From Lingula anatina (lineage: Eukaryota > Brachiopoda > Lingulata > Lingulida > Lingulidae), in NCBI RefSeq assembly GCF_001039355.2, contig NW_019773738.1:1962-49415 (forward strand): a stretch of 47,454 nt of DNA, given 5' to 3'. The notes below the pieces were generated by a model. The model saw nothing but the letters and a program-made list of their open reading frames with translations, made no database searches and had not been told where the DNA came from. Positions 1 to 13,200 of this stretch are shown here, in pieces (position 1 is the stretch's first letter; every line of letters begins with the position of its first letter). Both the position numbers and the translations under genes were made by a program.

Positions 1-393
1 TTTTGGGGGGGTGATCCCGTTTTGGTGTACCACCTATATAAGTCTGTGGTTCATTGAAAAGATTGATAGCCATTTTGCTTCACGTAACGCTGATGCAACT
101 AGAAATACCATCATATAATACAAAAGGTTGGCTTCCAATGACAAAATAAATTGAATTGAAATTTTGATTCAAATCTCCACTTGCTATGCTTTTTAGCTTT
201 TATCCTTTGGGTGGACCTTACACGATACACTTGGGCCCAGGTTCATCAACACTGGATACTCTAGAGAACGCTATCCATTAGATGCAATTGTTATCCTCTG
301 GTCAGTTATCCTGTAGGTAAAGTTATGTTTTTCCAAACCCTCGTTATTATCGTTTTAGTTTCTGAAATTGCTATCCAGGGAATTATTAATGAC

Positions 394-459
394 TGTTATC
401 CATAGGATATCGTTATCCAAAGATAGTGTTATCCATAGGATAACGTTATCCAGTGTAAC
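394..459 (+). repeat. Tandem 33-bp dimer of GTTATCC/GGATAAC motifs
   Basis: Two adjacent units, 394-426 and 427-459, both reading TGTTATCCATAGGATA followed by CGTTATCCA with small differences. Each contains an inverted pair around ATA; the 428-444 copy is a perfect palindrome, GTTATCCATAGGATAAC. Looser TTATCC and CTATCC copies occur from about 268. TTATC is the complement of the GATA-factor core. Confidence 0.75.
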
Positions 460-480
460 AACGAGAATTTTTGCATAGAA

Positions 481-488
481 TGACGTCA
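481..488. promoter_or_regulatory. Perfect CRE palindrome TGACGTCA
   Basis: TGACGTCA is the consensus full CREB/ATF site. It lies 21 bp after the GATA-motif repeat. Whether it is used is unknown; no neighbouring gene start is identified in the window. Confidence 0.4.
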
Positions 489-2909
489 TCAGTCAGCTGG
501 TCTCCGCTAGTGAGTTTCACCGTATTTGGCCATTAATATATATTAATATAAATAAAATGCAAGCGACACCGGCGGTTTATATATAGGCCTATATAAAATA
601 CAAGCGGAACCGTCGGGTCATAACCGCCATTGCCAAATTTTCAGAGATCCAATATTTTAAAATACTTTGTTTCAACTTGAAATAATGAACTTTGGTAAAG
701 TGAAGAAAAACGCCATTCAGCCCAAAGAAGGCTGCCCTTTCATCTAAATGAGTTTGGTTCTTGGTCGTATTATTTACAGAACTTTGGAGTCGTAGTGAAT
801 GGTTTAAAATGCCACTCTACTGACAGTGACATTCTATTAAGAAGTAATGAGAATAAATGTACGCTCATTTGTTGGCTCTGCACGCGTAGATAATAAGGCC
901 ATGAGGGTTTGGGATCAACTCAAGGGATAATCAAAATGTGACCTGAAGTTTTGGCATTTCACCAAAAATTTTTTACGGAAATTTCGCCTAAGGTACTGTC
1001 TTAATTGTATGTAATGTAGACAGTTGTTATGGCAGTGCTAAATGACGAGATTTACGTAATTTACGTAGGAAATTTTGGGCGCGGTCTGTGAAGAGACTTG
1101 TTAAAACGCGGTCACAATTCCTAAACACATCTTAACTTATAACCTCATTAAAATCACAGAAATAAAACGTCTCATACGCCAAGATTTTATAAATGCATTT
1201 ATTCTGGAAAAAAAAAACATTGTCATGGTTAGCAAACGAGCGAACCATTCACGCCGTCACACTGAACATACATGGGTTATGTGAACACCAATTTATTTAA
1301 ATACATGGTTCAGCTCCCCTTCAGGGCTTATGGTACCTTATGCACGGAGTACGTTTATGACAACGACCCTAATAGGGGGTCCTACATATCCTTCATATGC
1401 TTCAGGAGGTTAAAGCAGAGCGGGATTAGTTTTTTTTTTCTTTAACTGTCCGCAGCTTGTACTGGCACTTGCAGTTCGATAATAGATATTGCCAAAGAGA
1501 CTCCTTTCATTTATCACGAGAGCTGAAGCTTAACATTTTAGGCAGTTGCCCGGATGTCTTCAGTGGCGCCCAAAACACGCCTCTCCCTAACTCCGTGAAG
1601 ATAATGGATGACTAACAACAATTTAGTTATCAATTACTCTTGACCTAAAAAATGAAAAATAAGAAAATAGAACCAGTGGCTTAAAACCGAGAGGGACTAC
1701 ATGTTGCAATGTCTATGGTGGTTTAAAAAGCTTGGCACATTTTCTTTAAAAAAAAAAGGTAACATTTGCTGTCCAGCTGTGATGGCTTGTGACCATATGG
1801 TACTCAGTTAAATCGTTACAACTTGACTTTAAATGCACCCCAAGTTAACTATTTCCATACTGGAAATGGCAGAACCTCAGAACAATAGTTGACAAAGTCA
1901 TCTTCAAACCTCCAAAGATAACATTGACATTACTGCTCTGGTACAACACAAATAAACCATAGCAAATGTTGCATAAATATGACCACAATATCAATTTGGA
2001 TTGATCTACATCATATGAAAATGGTTGTATTTGATGGGAATTACAGTGATATATGACATGGCGCTGGTTTAACATACACACCAAATGAACTCATCATTAA
2101 TGCAACTAGTTGATGCTCAAAATTCAAAATTTGGCAAAATGTTACTGCCAACAACAAAGTCATATCCAGATCCAATACAGTACCAGTACAATACTGTTTA
2201 TCCAATTCACTTATTCCATATTGTTGAAATGGATTTTCTACATTAGGATTTTTTACATAAAAATTCGAGTCAGAAGACCCTCCAATTTCACTTGATGTCT
2301 GCCTAAAATAGGCAAAATACATTACACAATCAACATAATTTCTCAAAAGAGAATTTGCCAGCTTATTTTCTTCCACGGCATTGCATACTGAGGTCCTCAT
2401 TCTCCTGTGGCCCTGGTCATAGAGATATTCAACAAAATGAGGAATGACAAAATGTCATGATCTTTTAAGTCAGCAATCATGCACAGTGAACATAAGTTTG
2501 TCACAGAGTTATCTACTCTGTGTGAAAGAAATTTGACTTGGAATTCGAAAATTTTGTTTAGGAATATTTTCAAGAGAAAAGCCTCATAACGACCCCGCAT
2601 CAGTCACACTTGGCAAAATAAGGTTATATTTTAAAACATCTGAGATGAAATTGGGCCTTTTAAAAATTCCAAAAATGCAAGTGACAAAGGTGTGCAGCTT
2701 AACATGGGGGCTCCCCCTTACCAAATTAAAAAAAAAAATAATGTCTTACAAGCACCCAAATTTCTGGATAAAATCATTAAGAACTTCAGCTCAGAAACAT
2801 GCATGCTTCAACTATTTCTTCACAAACTCCTATCAATGTAACATCTCAAGGACACTGGTTTGGGTAACCCTTTCTGCAACCAATTTTTTTCAATGTGAGA
2901 TCACCGAGT

Positions 2910-3400
2910 CAAATATGACATCATATATGACCATGTGACCTCAACAGTGTCAGCTGTTGCTTCAAATGCAACAGATCAATAAAATGTATGCATGAAAGTG
3001 TTAAAATAACCACTAATTTACAACCTAAATATACAATCGTGGCAATCATTAAGCATTGCAGGTCAATGGTCCAGCAACTTATCCATCAAAGATGTATGTA
3101 CTGCACAAGTATATCTATGGTCAATCCAACTGTGACCTGAACAAACCGATATCATCAATTTTCCGTGACATCATAATCAGTTATTATTAACCTGTGACAT
3201 TACATTCTTGACATTCAAAATCCGTGACATCATCAACAACAGTGACATCAACCTGTGACATCATAATCTATTACATCATTATCGACAGTGACATCATAAT
3301 CTGTGACATCATTATGAACAGTGACGCCATGATCTTTTAAACCAGTATGTCACAATAACTGACATCATATATAAGACAACATCATGATAAATGACATAAT
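2910..3400. repeat. Degenerate TGACATCA-rich repeat
   Basis: About eight to ten copies of TGACATCA or near variants, mostly in the frame (C/A)(T/G)GTGACATCATAATC, spaced irregularly. It reads as a decayed short tandem repeat. The core differs by one base from a CRE (TGACGTCA), which may be coincidental. Confidence 0.6.
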
Positions 3401-4046
3401 AACACCATCAGTACTCTGCTGTCAACAGAAACACTGCATAAAACACCAAAGAAAAATCTAATTTTCACCCCTCTTCCACTGATGAAGCTATGCCACATTT
3501 TTTCACATGATCTTTGCATCATGAAAATACATCATTCTTGTTCATCTACTACACGATTTTAGCTGGTTATTTCATGTTCTGATCCAGTTCAATCATTATA
3601 TTGAACTAACACTACAACACAACTGCAAAGAAAACAACATCACCTCTTTTCCACAACATTTTCACCAGCACCATTCATGAGCAAATGCGTGGTATTACAT
3701 AACATTGAAATCTGTCTGAAAAAACTTTTGTCATGATTTGGGTTTCCATTCTCTTCCCTCGCTTGCAGGAGTACAAATATTTTCACATTCATGTGAACAC
3801 AAATGCACAGCGCCCAGGTAAATACCATAACTTATCATTATTTAACTTTCCTCTCCATCCAACCAGATTGCTACAAAGATGAGGAGACCTTGCCACCAAT
3901 TTCATCTGTCCTTTTCTTCTTTAGAAAACCACCCAGCAACTTTCTTTAAAATTACCTTTGCACATAAGTAACCTTACATGGAAAACAATAACTGCTGGGC
4001 ACAATGCTGCGCATCTTAAATCCTTAACATAAACCAGATCTGCAAC

Positions 4047-4137
4047 CACCAGGTGTCACTCAAGTCGCAATGCCTCTCACCAGATGTCACTGTAGTCACA
4101 CTCTGTCATCAGGTGTCACTTTAGTCACCAAGATTCC
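4047..4137. repeat. Three copies of a ~30-bp repeat with CAGGTGTCACT core
   Basis: AGGTGTCACT at 4051, AGATGTCACT at 4082 and AGGTGTCACT at 4111, each followed by a GTC(A/G)C a few bases later; periods 31 and 29. It lies about 160 bp beyond the MAP2K7 stop codon, on the side of its 3'UTR. Confidence 0.65.
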
Positions 4138-4294
4138 TGCTATCAACTATGACTAACGACCCAAGTTCTCTGTGACAATGCAGAAATATACATGTGACAT
4201 TTGTTTATTACAAAACAAGACTATACTGATACTGATAGTGGTGGTATAATAATCTTGGAGTCATGGTCAGTGCCCGTGGTCAGTTCTTGTACAG

Positions 4295-7200
4295 TCATCT
4301 GTGTTGGTGAGTGGACACACTAGCTATGCTGCTGGTGTTTTTGCTCTGCACTGCTGCAAACCATTCTGCCACATTCACATCAGCGGTCTCATATTTCTTA
4401 ATGAAAGGATGATCCTGTGAAAAAATATAATAGAAAATTATCAATTTTACACAAATACATAAATATAAAAGGGCATTAATTCACAATTTATTCACCAGCT
4501 ATGAACAAAAATGACAAGATTGGTGAAAGATGTTTCTGTGCAGATTATCGTAAAATTATTTTTCAAACAGTTTATTATAATTCATGAAATATTTGGATAT
4601 CTGATCATATAACATTTTTCGAAAATTTTCAAAATCTGATGAATTTTTATAAAATTAAAATTATTATATATCATAATAAAATGTGACAGCATAAGCACAT
4701 TTACTACAGAAACGAATATGTTTCATAATTCACCTACCAGTAACTTCCTATATTTTGGTCTCTTTCGATAATCCTTAGCAAGACTGTAAAAGCAACATAT
4801 GTATACATCAAGACTTCTTAATCAATAACTCATTAAATTGTACCTTATCATATTAATAAAACAGTGTCCTTAAGCATTAAAAAATCATCAAAGGATGAAG
4901 ATCAACTTTTAAATTCTGTCTCATTTTCATGCATGTGATCCAATTTCTTAATAATTTTGTTGAATATATATTTTCAGAAATGTCCATATCTATTCAAGAT
5001 TTGAAAACAATATTAATCAAAGGACATTAATCAAAGTTACACGAAATTCACTAAAACCAAAAAATAATAGGCAATAAACTCACCATTCCTTCACAAAAGA
5101 CTGGAACTCACTACTGAAGCCTGACCCTGAGGGTAGAAGAGGGGGGTCCTCCTCCAGGACTTTTGTTAATACTTCAAAATCAGTTCTACAGTTTGTGTAT
5201 GGGAATTGACCTGTAGCTAGTTCCACCTGCAAGTGAAACAACCAAGAATGGATATTTAGGATTGCAAACAGTAGTTGAGAACCTAGTTCAACTAGAAAAT
5301 CACTCCGAGACCACAGACCTCTGCCAAGGCAGCAATTTTTGATTATTATTGATTATTGGATCACCACCAAAAACTAATCATCTCTTCCTTGGCTCATAAA
5401 AATCAGTCCATAACTTTTTGAGGAGTGTGGATATTTAGGATTGCAAACAGTAGTTGAGAACCAAGTTCAATACTTACACCCCACCCCCCCAAATAAAACA
5501 ACCAAGTATGAATATCCACGATTGCAAACAGTAGAGCAGAGTTCAAAAATTACCGCTCCATTCTCTAAGCCCCTAGTGCATCAGATCTGCGATTATTTCA
5601 AAAATGCCATTTTGACCTTTAAAAGAAAGAAAATCTGCCAACTGGTGGAAAATTCCCATGCCTTACTGTTGATAAATCGTTCTGACTTGTTCTATAAAAA
5701 CAAATAATTAAGTCTTATTTTGGTTTCAAATATTTATAGCAGACAACACACCACAAGTTTGTGAGTTGCTGCAAATGATCAGTCTACCTATATTAAAAAA
5801 CTGGACATCTAAAATAATCTTAAAGTTAGTACATCTGAAACTTAAAAGTATTGCTCCTGCACATGGTCATGGCCAACCACAGCATAAAAAACAGGAAATT
5901 GAAAAACTTGTAAAACTAAAATACCTCTACTAAACCAATAAAATACTACTTAACTCTACGGTTTAGTAATATGATAGAAATTGCAGGTTAACGGAAACTG
6001 TTTAAGTACTAACGTATTAAAAATGAATGGTCACAGGCTGTGCAAAGATTTCAGTGCCTTTTAAATTGTCTTCACTTTTGTCAGAGTCATTGACCGATTC
6101 ACTTAAAAACTTTAGAGTTAATGTGATTATTTAGTACAATTTCTTTCTCAAATAATTGTGAACCCACTTACTAGTAGACCATCAACAACATAAAACCTGT
6201 CTTAACTTATATTATAACACAAAGGTCATCATGTAAATTTTGATCTTTTTCATCTAACTAGGTCCTAACAATCACATAAATAGAAAAATTCCTTAAACAC
6301 TACAAATTTTTACATTAAGCTTACATATCCCAATAGAATACAAGATACTTTAAACTCAAACAATAGCATGTTCAAATCCAGAAAGTTTTCACTTTTCAAT
6401 TTGGCATCCAGATTCAAAGTCTGCTTAAAGGATTTGATTCAAGGTGGTAATAGGTTTTGTCACTTCACATAACCCGCAGGTCTTAATACTATTACAAAAC
6501 AAGACTTGGACTTTTGAGCTCTTAAACTCTGTCAGATCATGTTGCCTGATATTATCAATTGATGACATTTCAAGGAGCAAATCTTTGTGGTAGCCCTGTG
6601 AGATGTATTGTAAAGCGAGCTTTTAACAGTTTCGTCTGGTTTTTTTTTTTGTTCTTCGATAATAAAATTAGAATTTTGTTTCTCATAAAAGACAACATGT
6701 TCAATAGGAATGACTGGCTTTGAGCCAGAAGTATCTTCCCAGCTGTCCAAGTGTAAAAAGGTTTTAAAAAGTCGGTGGTGATATTTTCCTTTTTTTCACT
6801 TACATTCTATCATAAACTGCTTTAATTTCAAAATATTAGAAGCTGAATCAGATGCCAGCAACTAAAATTGTTAAAGTTTGAAAACGTGACCTGCTTTTTT
6901 AAGGTAAAATCTCTGTCCAAAAATATGACTTCAAAATGACTTGAAAAAATATATTCACACGCCTCCAACTGCTGTTGAGTAAAATACAGTAAAGCTGGTG
7001 ATTATACGAGTATATTTGAAACAAAAGGAGGCTAATCATTCAATTAAGCTGATTGCACTCAGTGATAGTCCCAGGAGAGTTGGGTTGGTCCATATAAACC
7101 AATGATGTCTTTATGGGAATGGGGTCTAAGACTTACCAGAGTAATGCCTAGACTCCACACATCGGCCCTGATGTCATAGTCTGGCCGGGTGGGATCAGGG

Positions 7201-10200
7201 GGTTCAATTCTCTCTGGCTGGAATAGACAAAGTCATGCCTTATTAAGTATAGGCGGCATTAAAGGTGCAAGTGTGTGACATGCATGCACGTGCATGTATG
7301 TGTATGTGTGTGCATGCATCCATGTGAATGTGTGTGTATGTGCATGTGTAATCTCCACAAACTTGTGGGAATGCAACTTAATTTAATCAACTGGGATACA
7401 TGTCACGTTTTAACACTGTAACAATGGAAATATATATAAAACAAAATAAAAATTTGGAGACAGGCCTAGTGAGAAAATAGTACACACTTTATTCAATTTA
7501 ATGGTAAATAGTTTTCCAAAATGGAGAACTACAGTTAACATTTTCTTCAAAATTGTAATTCCAATATAGACATGCACCTTATGTTGATAAAACAAAAACA
7601 AACAAAAAAAAAAAACAGCAGAGATAGAGAGGCTTCTATCCTGCATTAAAATGATGATAAAAATAGAGCTAAGAAACATCTAAACATAAAGATGCATGAT
7701 ACACATTCATGTTCCACAGCACAGATTTCAAGCTGGGGCCCCTGTTATGGATAGGCTAGAATAACTCACTGCCATATAAGCTGCACATCCTGCACTCCTT
7801 GTCTTAGCCTTGGAATCCACCAGTCTCCCACTGATGCCAAAATCACACAGTTTCACCACTCCATTTTCATCCAGCAAGATGTTGGAGGGCTTGATATCTG
7901 AAATGTTATACATTGATTTTATTCCCTCCTTGGCCGGTGTTTATTTACTTGTGATAGAAGCAGTGAAAAGGTATTAACAGCCTTAACAGTATTAAAAGAA
8001 ATGAATAATTTGATATGGTAGATAATTGTTTATCAGTGTATACTGACAGTAATATTTCTGTTTCAAGAATCCAGGACTACTCAATCCTTTGGTAAAAAAA
8101 AAATCCATAAAAAATCTGTCTTCAGTTTCTTGCCCTGGTAGGGTAAACAAAAAACTCCCAATCTAAAATGATTCAGGTCACACCAGGGCTTATCCATGTT
8201 ACACATCTTAAATTTCCATTAAGTAAGACCTATGTTTAATTAGCCAATATCAACACCTTACATTTTGCGTACCATTTTCAATCAACCTGTAAAAAATCAT
8301 TCAGACAGAAGGCAGAACTATTTTAGGACGATCTTTCAAGTGAGAAGATATGGGTGACTGCAGGTTGGTCTCTCTCTGGTCACAGTTCATTGTTAGTATA
8401 CAAACTATCAGTGTGCAGAAGGGCTGAGAGACGCGCGCATTAATTTTACCACATGCTTGTCCCTACCAGGGCAGTACAGCTGAACTGAATCGAGATTAGT
8501 TTTAGAAATGGGAAAAACCAATGGGGCAATTCAGGCCACTGTAACGAAATCTGTCTTTCAAGTAGAATCTTCAAAGCACATAACTTGAGCCATCGAACCT
8601 TTTACCTCAAAGTTTCCCCTGTTTACTTAATCCATTTTACTGATTGAAATTGACATGTCCTGCCCAGGAAACCATTGTACCAGTTGAGGTCCATTCAGAC
8701 TGGGTAACCTTGAGCTGAAAATTGGATCTTGCCCAAGCAACCATTGCACAAGTTGAGGTCTGCTCAGACTGGACAACTTTGAACCGAGGATTGGATCCTG
8801 TTTAGAAAACTATTGTACCAGTTGGGGTCAGCTCAGACTAGACAACTTTAAATAGAAAATTGGATCCTGCCCAGGAAACCATTGTCTGATCAGACTGGGC
8901 AACTTTGAACCAAAGACTGGATTCTGTTTAGGAACCCATTGTACCTAATGAAGTCTGCTCAGACTGGACAACTTTCAACAGAATATTGTTCAGGGAACAA
9001 TTGTACCAGTTGAGGTCTGCTCAGACTAGGCAACCTCAGAATGAAAACTGGTTTAAATATATCACATAATCATTCCACTTGATTACAAGAAGGCATTATT
9101 AACAAGCCATAATAATTACTGCTTGTGAAGCTACAATGCAGAGCGCATCTCAATGGTAAATTTTGAATCTTTCTAAGGTGTCATGCACCGATCTCAATTT
9201 TATGCTTAACAGGTTTCCTAAACAGGTGCTAGAAGTTCATACAGGTTGAACTTAATATTACCCTAGGTTCTAGATTCCGGTATTGCCAGCTCGATCTTGA
9301 TTTCATATATAACCCATAGTAGCAATACCAGACTCTAGCGAACAGTGGCAACTCGGGGGCGTTCTTCTTCAAAATTCTGCCTGGGGCGCTTCCATATTTG
9401 GAAGTCACACGTCACAGCTGTGTCCGCCTGGATCCATATTTGGAAGTCATAAGTCTCGTACATCACAGGTTTGGCCGCTTGGAGCTGCCTTTCCCGCCTT
9501 GCGCTGAAGTCTCGTGCAGGCGAGACAAGAAGCAATTAAAGTTCCTGACGCGGAGTTAAAAGTTTGAAATGAAAATATCTTGCAGTCGAAGGTCAGTGCC
9601 ACGATACAAGCAACATTCTGCTGTAAAAACTTATTTTCGTGTAGCCATTGCGCAGCCCTTATAGTGGTATCGGGCATACAGTGTAGCTGTCAAATTTGGC
9701 ACACGGCAAGCACATGTATTGTGCACGTGTATATCTCAGGACTAAATGTTCTTTGATAAGCAAAAAATAAAAAAACATTGAATATATCTTTTCTTTCCGA
9801 AGAATATTATTTATTTTTTCACTTTACATCTTAAATACAGCAAATAAAATTAAATAAAGCAGAATTAAATTTGTTTTATGTTTTATTTTGGTCTGATGAC
9901 ATTCAACTGCATTTTCACTGCGGAGCAGTTCTATTTGATTGATGGAAAACTTTCATGGCCGCTGGTCTTCAGAGTTAGTAAAAGCGACTCCACAAGATAT
10001 ATTTAGCAAGCTAGCTTTTACGTTGCTCTGACGCTCAGGGTACTTAATATATGAACCAATAAACATCTAATAAACCATTTTAAGGCACTACAAAAAATAA
10101 AATAAAAGTTTCCATTCAACAGTTATATTTAGTGTGTTTTTCATTGCATTCTATCATGGTAACATGAAGTTCTTCTACAGAACCCTATCAGTCCAATTAA

Positions 10201-13200
10201 ACTCACAGCTCTGATTTTCCTTTTAAGTTATCTAATTAAGGGTGTTGCATCCTGCTTTTGCCAAAAAATTGTTAAAGAATTGCTTTTTTATTCATACCAT
10301 CTGTATTTATTTATATAAAAAATACAATTTGTTAAACAATTGATTTTTAATTCATACCATCTGTATTCATTTATTTATCTAAAATATACAATAAAAATTC
10401 TTTCTGATTTCATGAATATAGATTTTTTAATATAGAATAAGCTTGCCTACACCTAATAAAATGTTATGAGACACATTTAATGCTATCATGAAGATAAGAA
10501 ATAGGATCATGATGAGCTGAGTTGTCAGTCTGATCTGGATGTCTCTTGAAGCACTGTTGAACCATAAAACTTATTTTGGGAAGGATAATATTCATTTCAC
10601 TTTCAAGTACACAGCTTCTAAATTAAATTTTCAGTGATTGTTAAGCATCACTGGACAAGCAATGTCTCAGTTCAATTACTGGACTCCCTGTTCATACCCC
10701 GGATAGGCAGGACACCACCAAAGAAATTTTACTCTTCAATTTTTACACCTAACTTGAACTTTTTCTATTTTATCTACAGCTGATTAAATTTAAATCACAT
10801 CTTTAAGTATTTTGAGTGATTGTTTCACAGTGTTTTAGCACTGTTGAACCATGCCTCCATGGTTCGATGATGAGAGAAACCTTGAAGCCAAAAATGACAT
10901 TTTCAAAAATGCTGGGAGATTACGTAACAAAAGTCAGAAAAAAAAATCAATGAACACAGAAGTCAGAAAAAGTCTATCAACAACGTGTAATCATGTTTAC
11001 TTGCCAAAGTATGTACCCCTTTGACTTTGACGGCTTTCCAAAAGTGTGCCTTTGACAAAGTTTCACACAGTCTGCTTCCAAGAAGTGACTTGCTAGTTTA
11101 TTACTTTTTGATTATTCGCCAGCCTGCAAGTCTATCTAATAATGTATATTCAAGAACTTGTAGAGGGTCAAACCCATCAGGAACTTCTAAAAAATACAGG
11201 TTTATTTTTCTGATGTTGATCACATGCCCCACTGATGGATACAGAGAATGATGATAAAAGACAAAAACTCTACCCCTTCATCCAACACCCACCACTGACC
11301 CCCCCCCCCCCCCCATTATAGGCACTTTATTTTAAATCCAGCTTATTCAAAAATTATCTTTGCAACATTAAAAAGGAGAATATCTTGAAAATGAAAAGAA
11401 TACTCCTTCCTGATATCTGCATGCTTGAGTATAGTAAAAGGACGGTGCTCGGTGCATGACTGAATGATTTTGCACAAAAAGTTTAAGACATTCTTTTTAA
11501 ATAAGAATTGCCTAGCTAAATATTTAAAAAAGGACATCTAAATAAGGCTTCATTTACATGAAGAATCATTCAAGTCCAATTTATACCAGGACTTATCAAT
11601 AGAAATTGGATCAAATGGCTTGTCAAAACAGCTGATTGCAACACGCTAGACCCATTTCCATTCTAGAATTGTGCTTGTCTAAACGATGTTATAGAGACCA
11701 GAATTTCTCTTAGTCCCCCCAATCATGCCCAGATTCCACTATCATGTTCACTTTATCCTACATTTAAACAATGTACAGAAATGTTGACTTCTTTAATTCA
11801 GACTGTCTAGAAATCTTCGCTAAATCAGTCATGATCCAAAGACTGTTTAAGATTATATAAAACATTTAGAGACCATTTATGAAACTGGTCCTTGATGTGG
11901 TAGGCTTACTGGTGTAATGTGTAACATGTGTGAGGGGCCATCTTTGCCATGATGCCATACTTTCAACCTTCCCAAAACTAAATGCAGACTTCTGTCACAA
12001 CTCCTCAAACTGAACAATGCTTAACCATGATATAACATCACATCACAGGAAAACAAATAGAAAAAAAACACAAGATCAACAGGGCAAACGCCCTGCTCTA
12101 TTTCATGGTGAAGTGCAATAAATAAAACTTGAATCAAATGGAATAATTTTACAAACAGTTTGCTAATACATTTTAAACAAAGTCTTCGATTTTCCTCAAC
12201 ACACAAAATCCAACCTTTAAATGGATATATCACAAAGCTAGCAATCTTCAATTGAAAGTTCTTTAGTTTGATGAAAAGTTTTCAATGATGACATTTAAAT
12301 TATGACGCAAGAGACTGTCTTGAAAATCATCCCCACCTATCCTATCTTTCATCACTTAATCTCTCTGTAACATCCTGCCTATGACAATCCAGAGCATGCT
12401 TTCAAAGATCAAACTTCAAAGAACTATAACATCCATCCACATATTACACATGATATCCTCTCCTGACCTTATATTCTAAGACTTTTTTCAGTATTTGTGT
12501 AAAATGTGGAAAAAATGCCACAAACTTTCATCAGTTTATCTGATTTTTTTTCTGATTGTACAAGATGCCAATGCAACAGAGGTTCTAGATCTTAAGTGCC
12601 TTGCTTCAGGTGAGACACACAAAAGATACCTTTTATTATGAAAACCTTTCAACAGATACTAACAGCCTTGAGCTGATAAAGAAACATGCATCTCAAACCA
12701 TCATTGCAAAATAAATCTAATAACTTAGGGGTAAGGTGATTTTCTTTCTAACAGAAGCGTTTGAATAAAATTTGGTTCTAAATAAAATATAGCTGTTATA
12801 CTGAGCCCACATAAATGTGGATAGCAAAAACAACAATTATGATTTACCTCTATGAATGACTCCATGCTCTTCCTTGAGATAATGCAATGCTTTCACAATC
12901 TGAAACCAAAGAAAATAGTTGCATCACGGTTTCAAGTCATAAAAGTCCATCAAAGAAACAGGGATTAAAACTGTTTTGACTAAAACCATGCAATCATTAC
13001 AGAAAAGACAACACTTAGTGCTTCAATCTCTTGTCTAAATCTTTTTTTGGTAAAATCATCACTGACCACTTATCCAGTTAACAGCAATAACTTTTAACAT
13101 TTTTAAATGTGATATGATTCAGCACAACTGACTTATAACACTTTGTTGTAGAGGCAGTAGTTAATGCCACCTCTGATTATAATTTACAGATGGTTAATTC

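Larger units (their letters stand above)
1..4294. other. No recognised gene; left-edge intergenic or MAP2K7 downstream region
   Basis: I see no exon with a recognisable protein here. The longest minus-strand frame (2041-2400, 119 aa) has no familiar motif, low complexity in the surrounding DNA and no obvious splice partners. The first kilobase is somewhat richer in GC and CpG and holds a TGACGTCA palindrome, a GATA-motif repeat and TATATATAGGCCTATATAAA, so it could include a promoter for a gene outside the window. The stretch after about 2900 has TGACATCA-type and GTGTCACT repeats and may be MAP2K7 3'UTR or flank. Confidence 0.5.

Noticed and set aside
2041-2400. 119-codon minus-strand open frame
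   Set aside because: No recognisable motif, no plausible splice partners and no conserved-looking composition; lengths like this arise by chance in AT-rich DNA.
8665-9050. Regular repeats as a CRISPR array
   Set aside because: Head-to-tail diverged 69-bp units with no constant repeat/variable spacer pattern, in an animal intron.
9335-9677. Two overlapping minus-strand frames in MAP2K7 intron 7
   Set aside because: Built on duplicated CArG blocks with no protein resemblance and conflicting frames.
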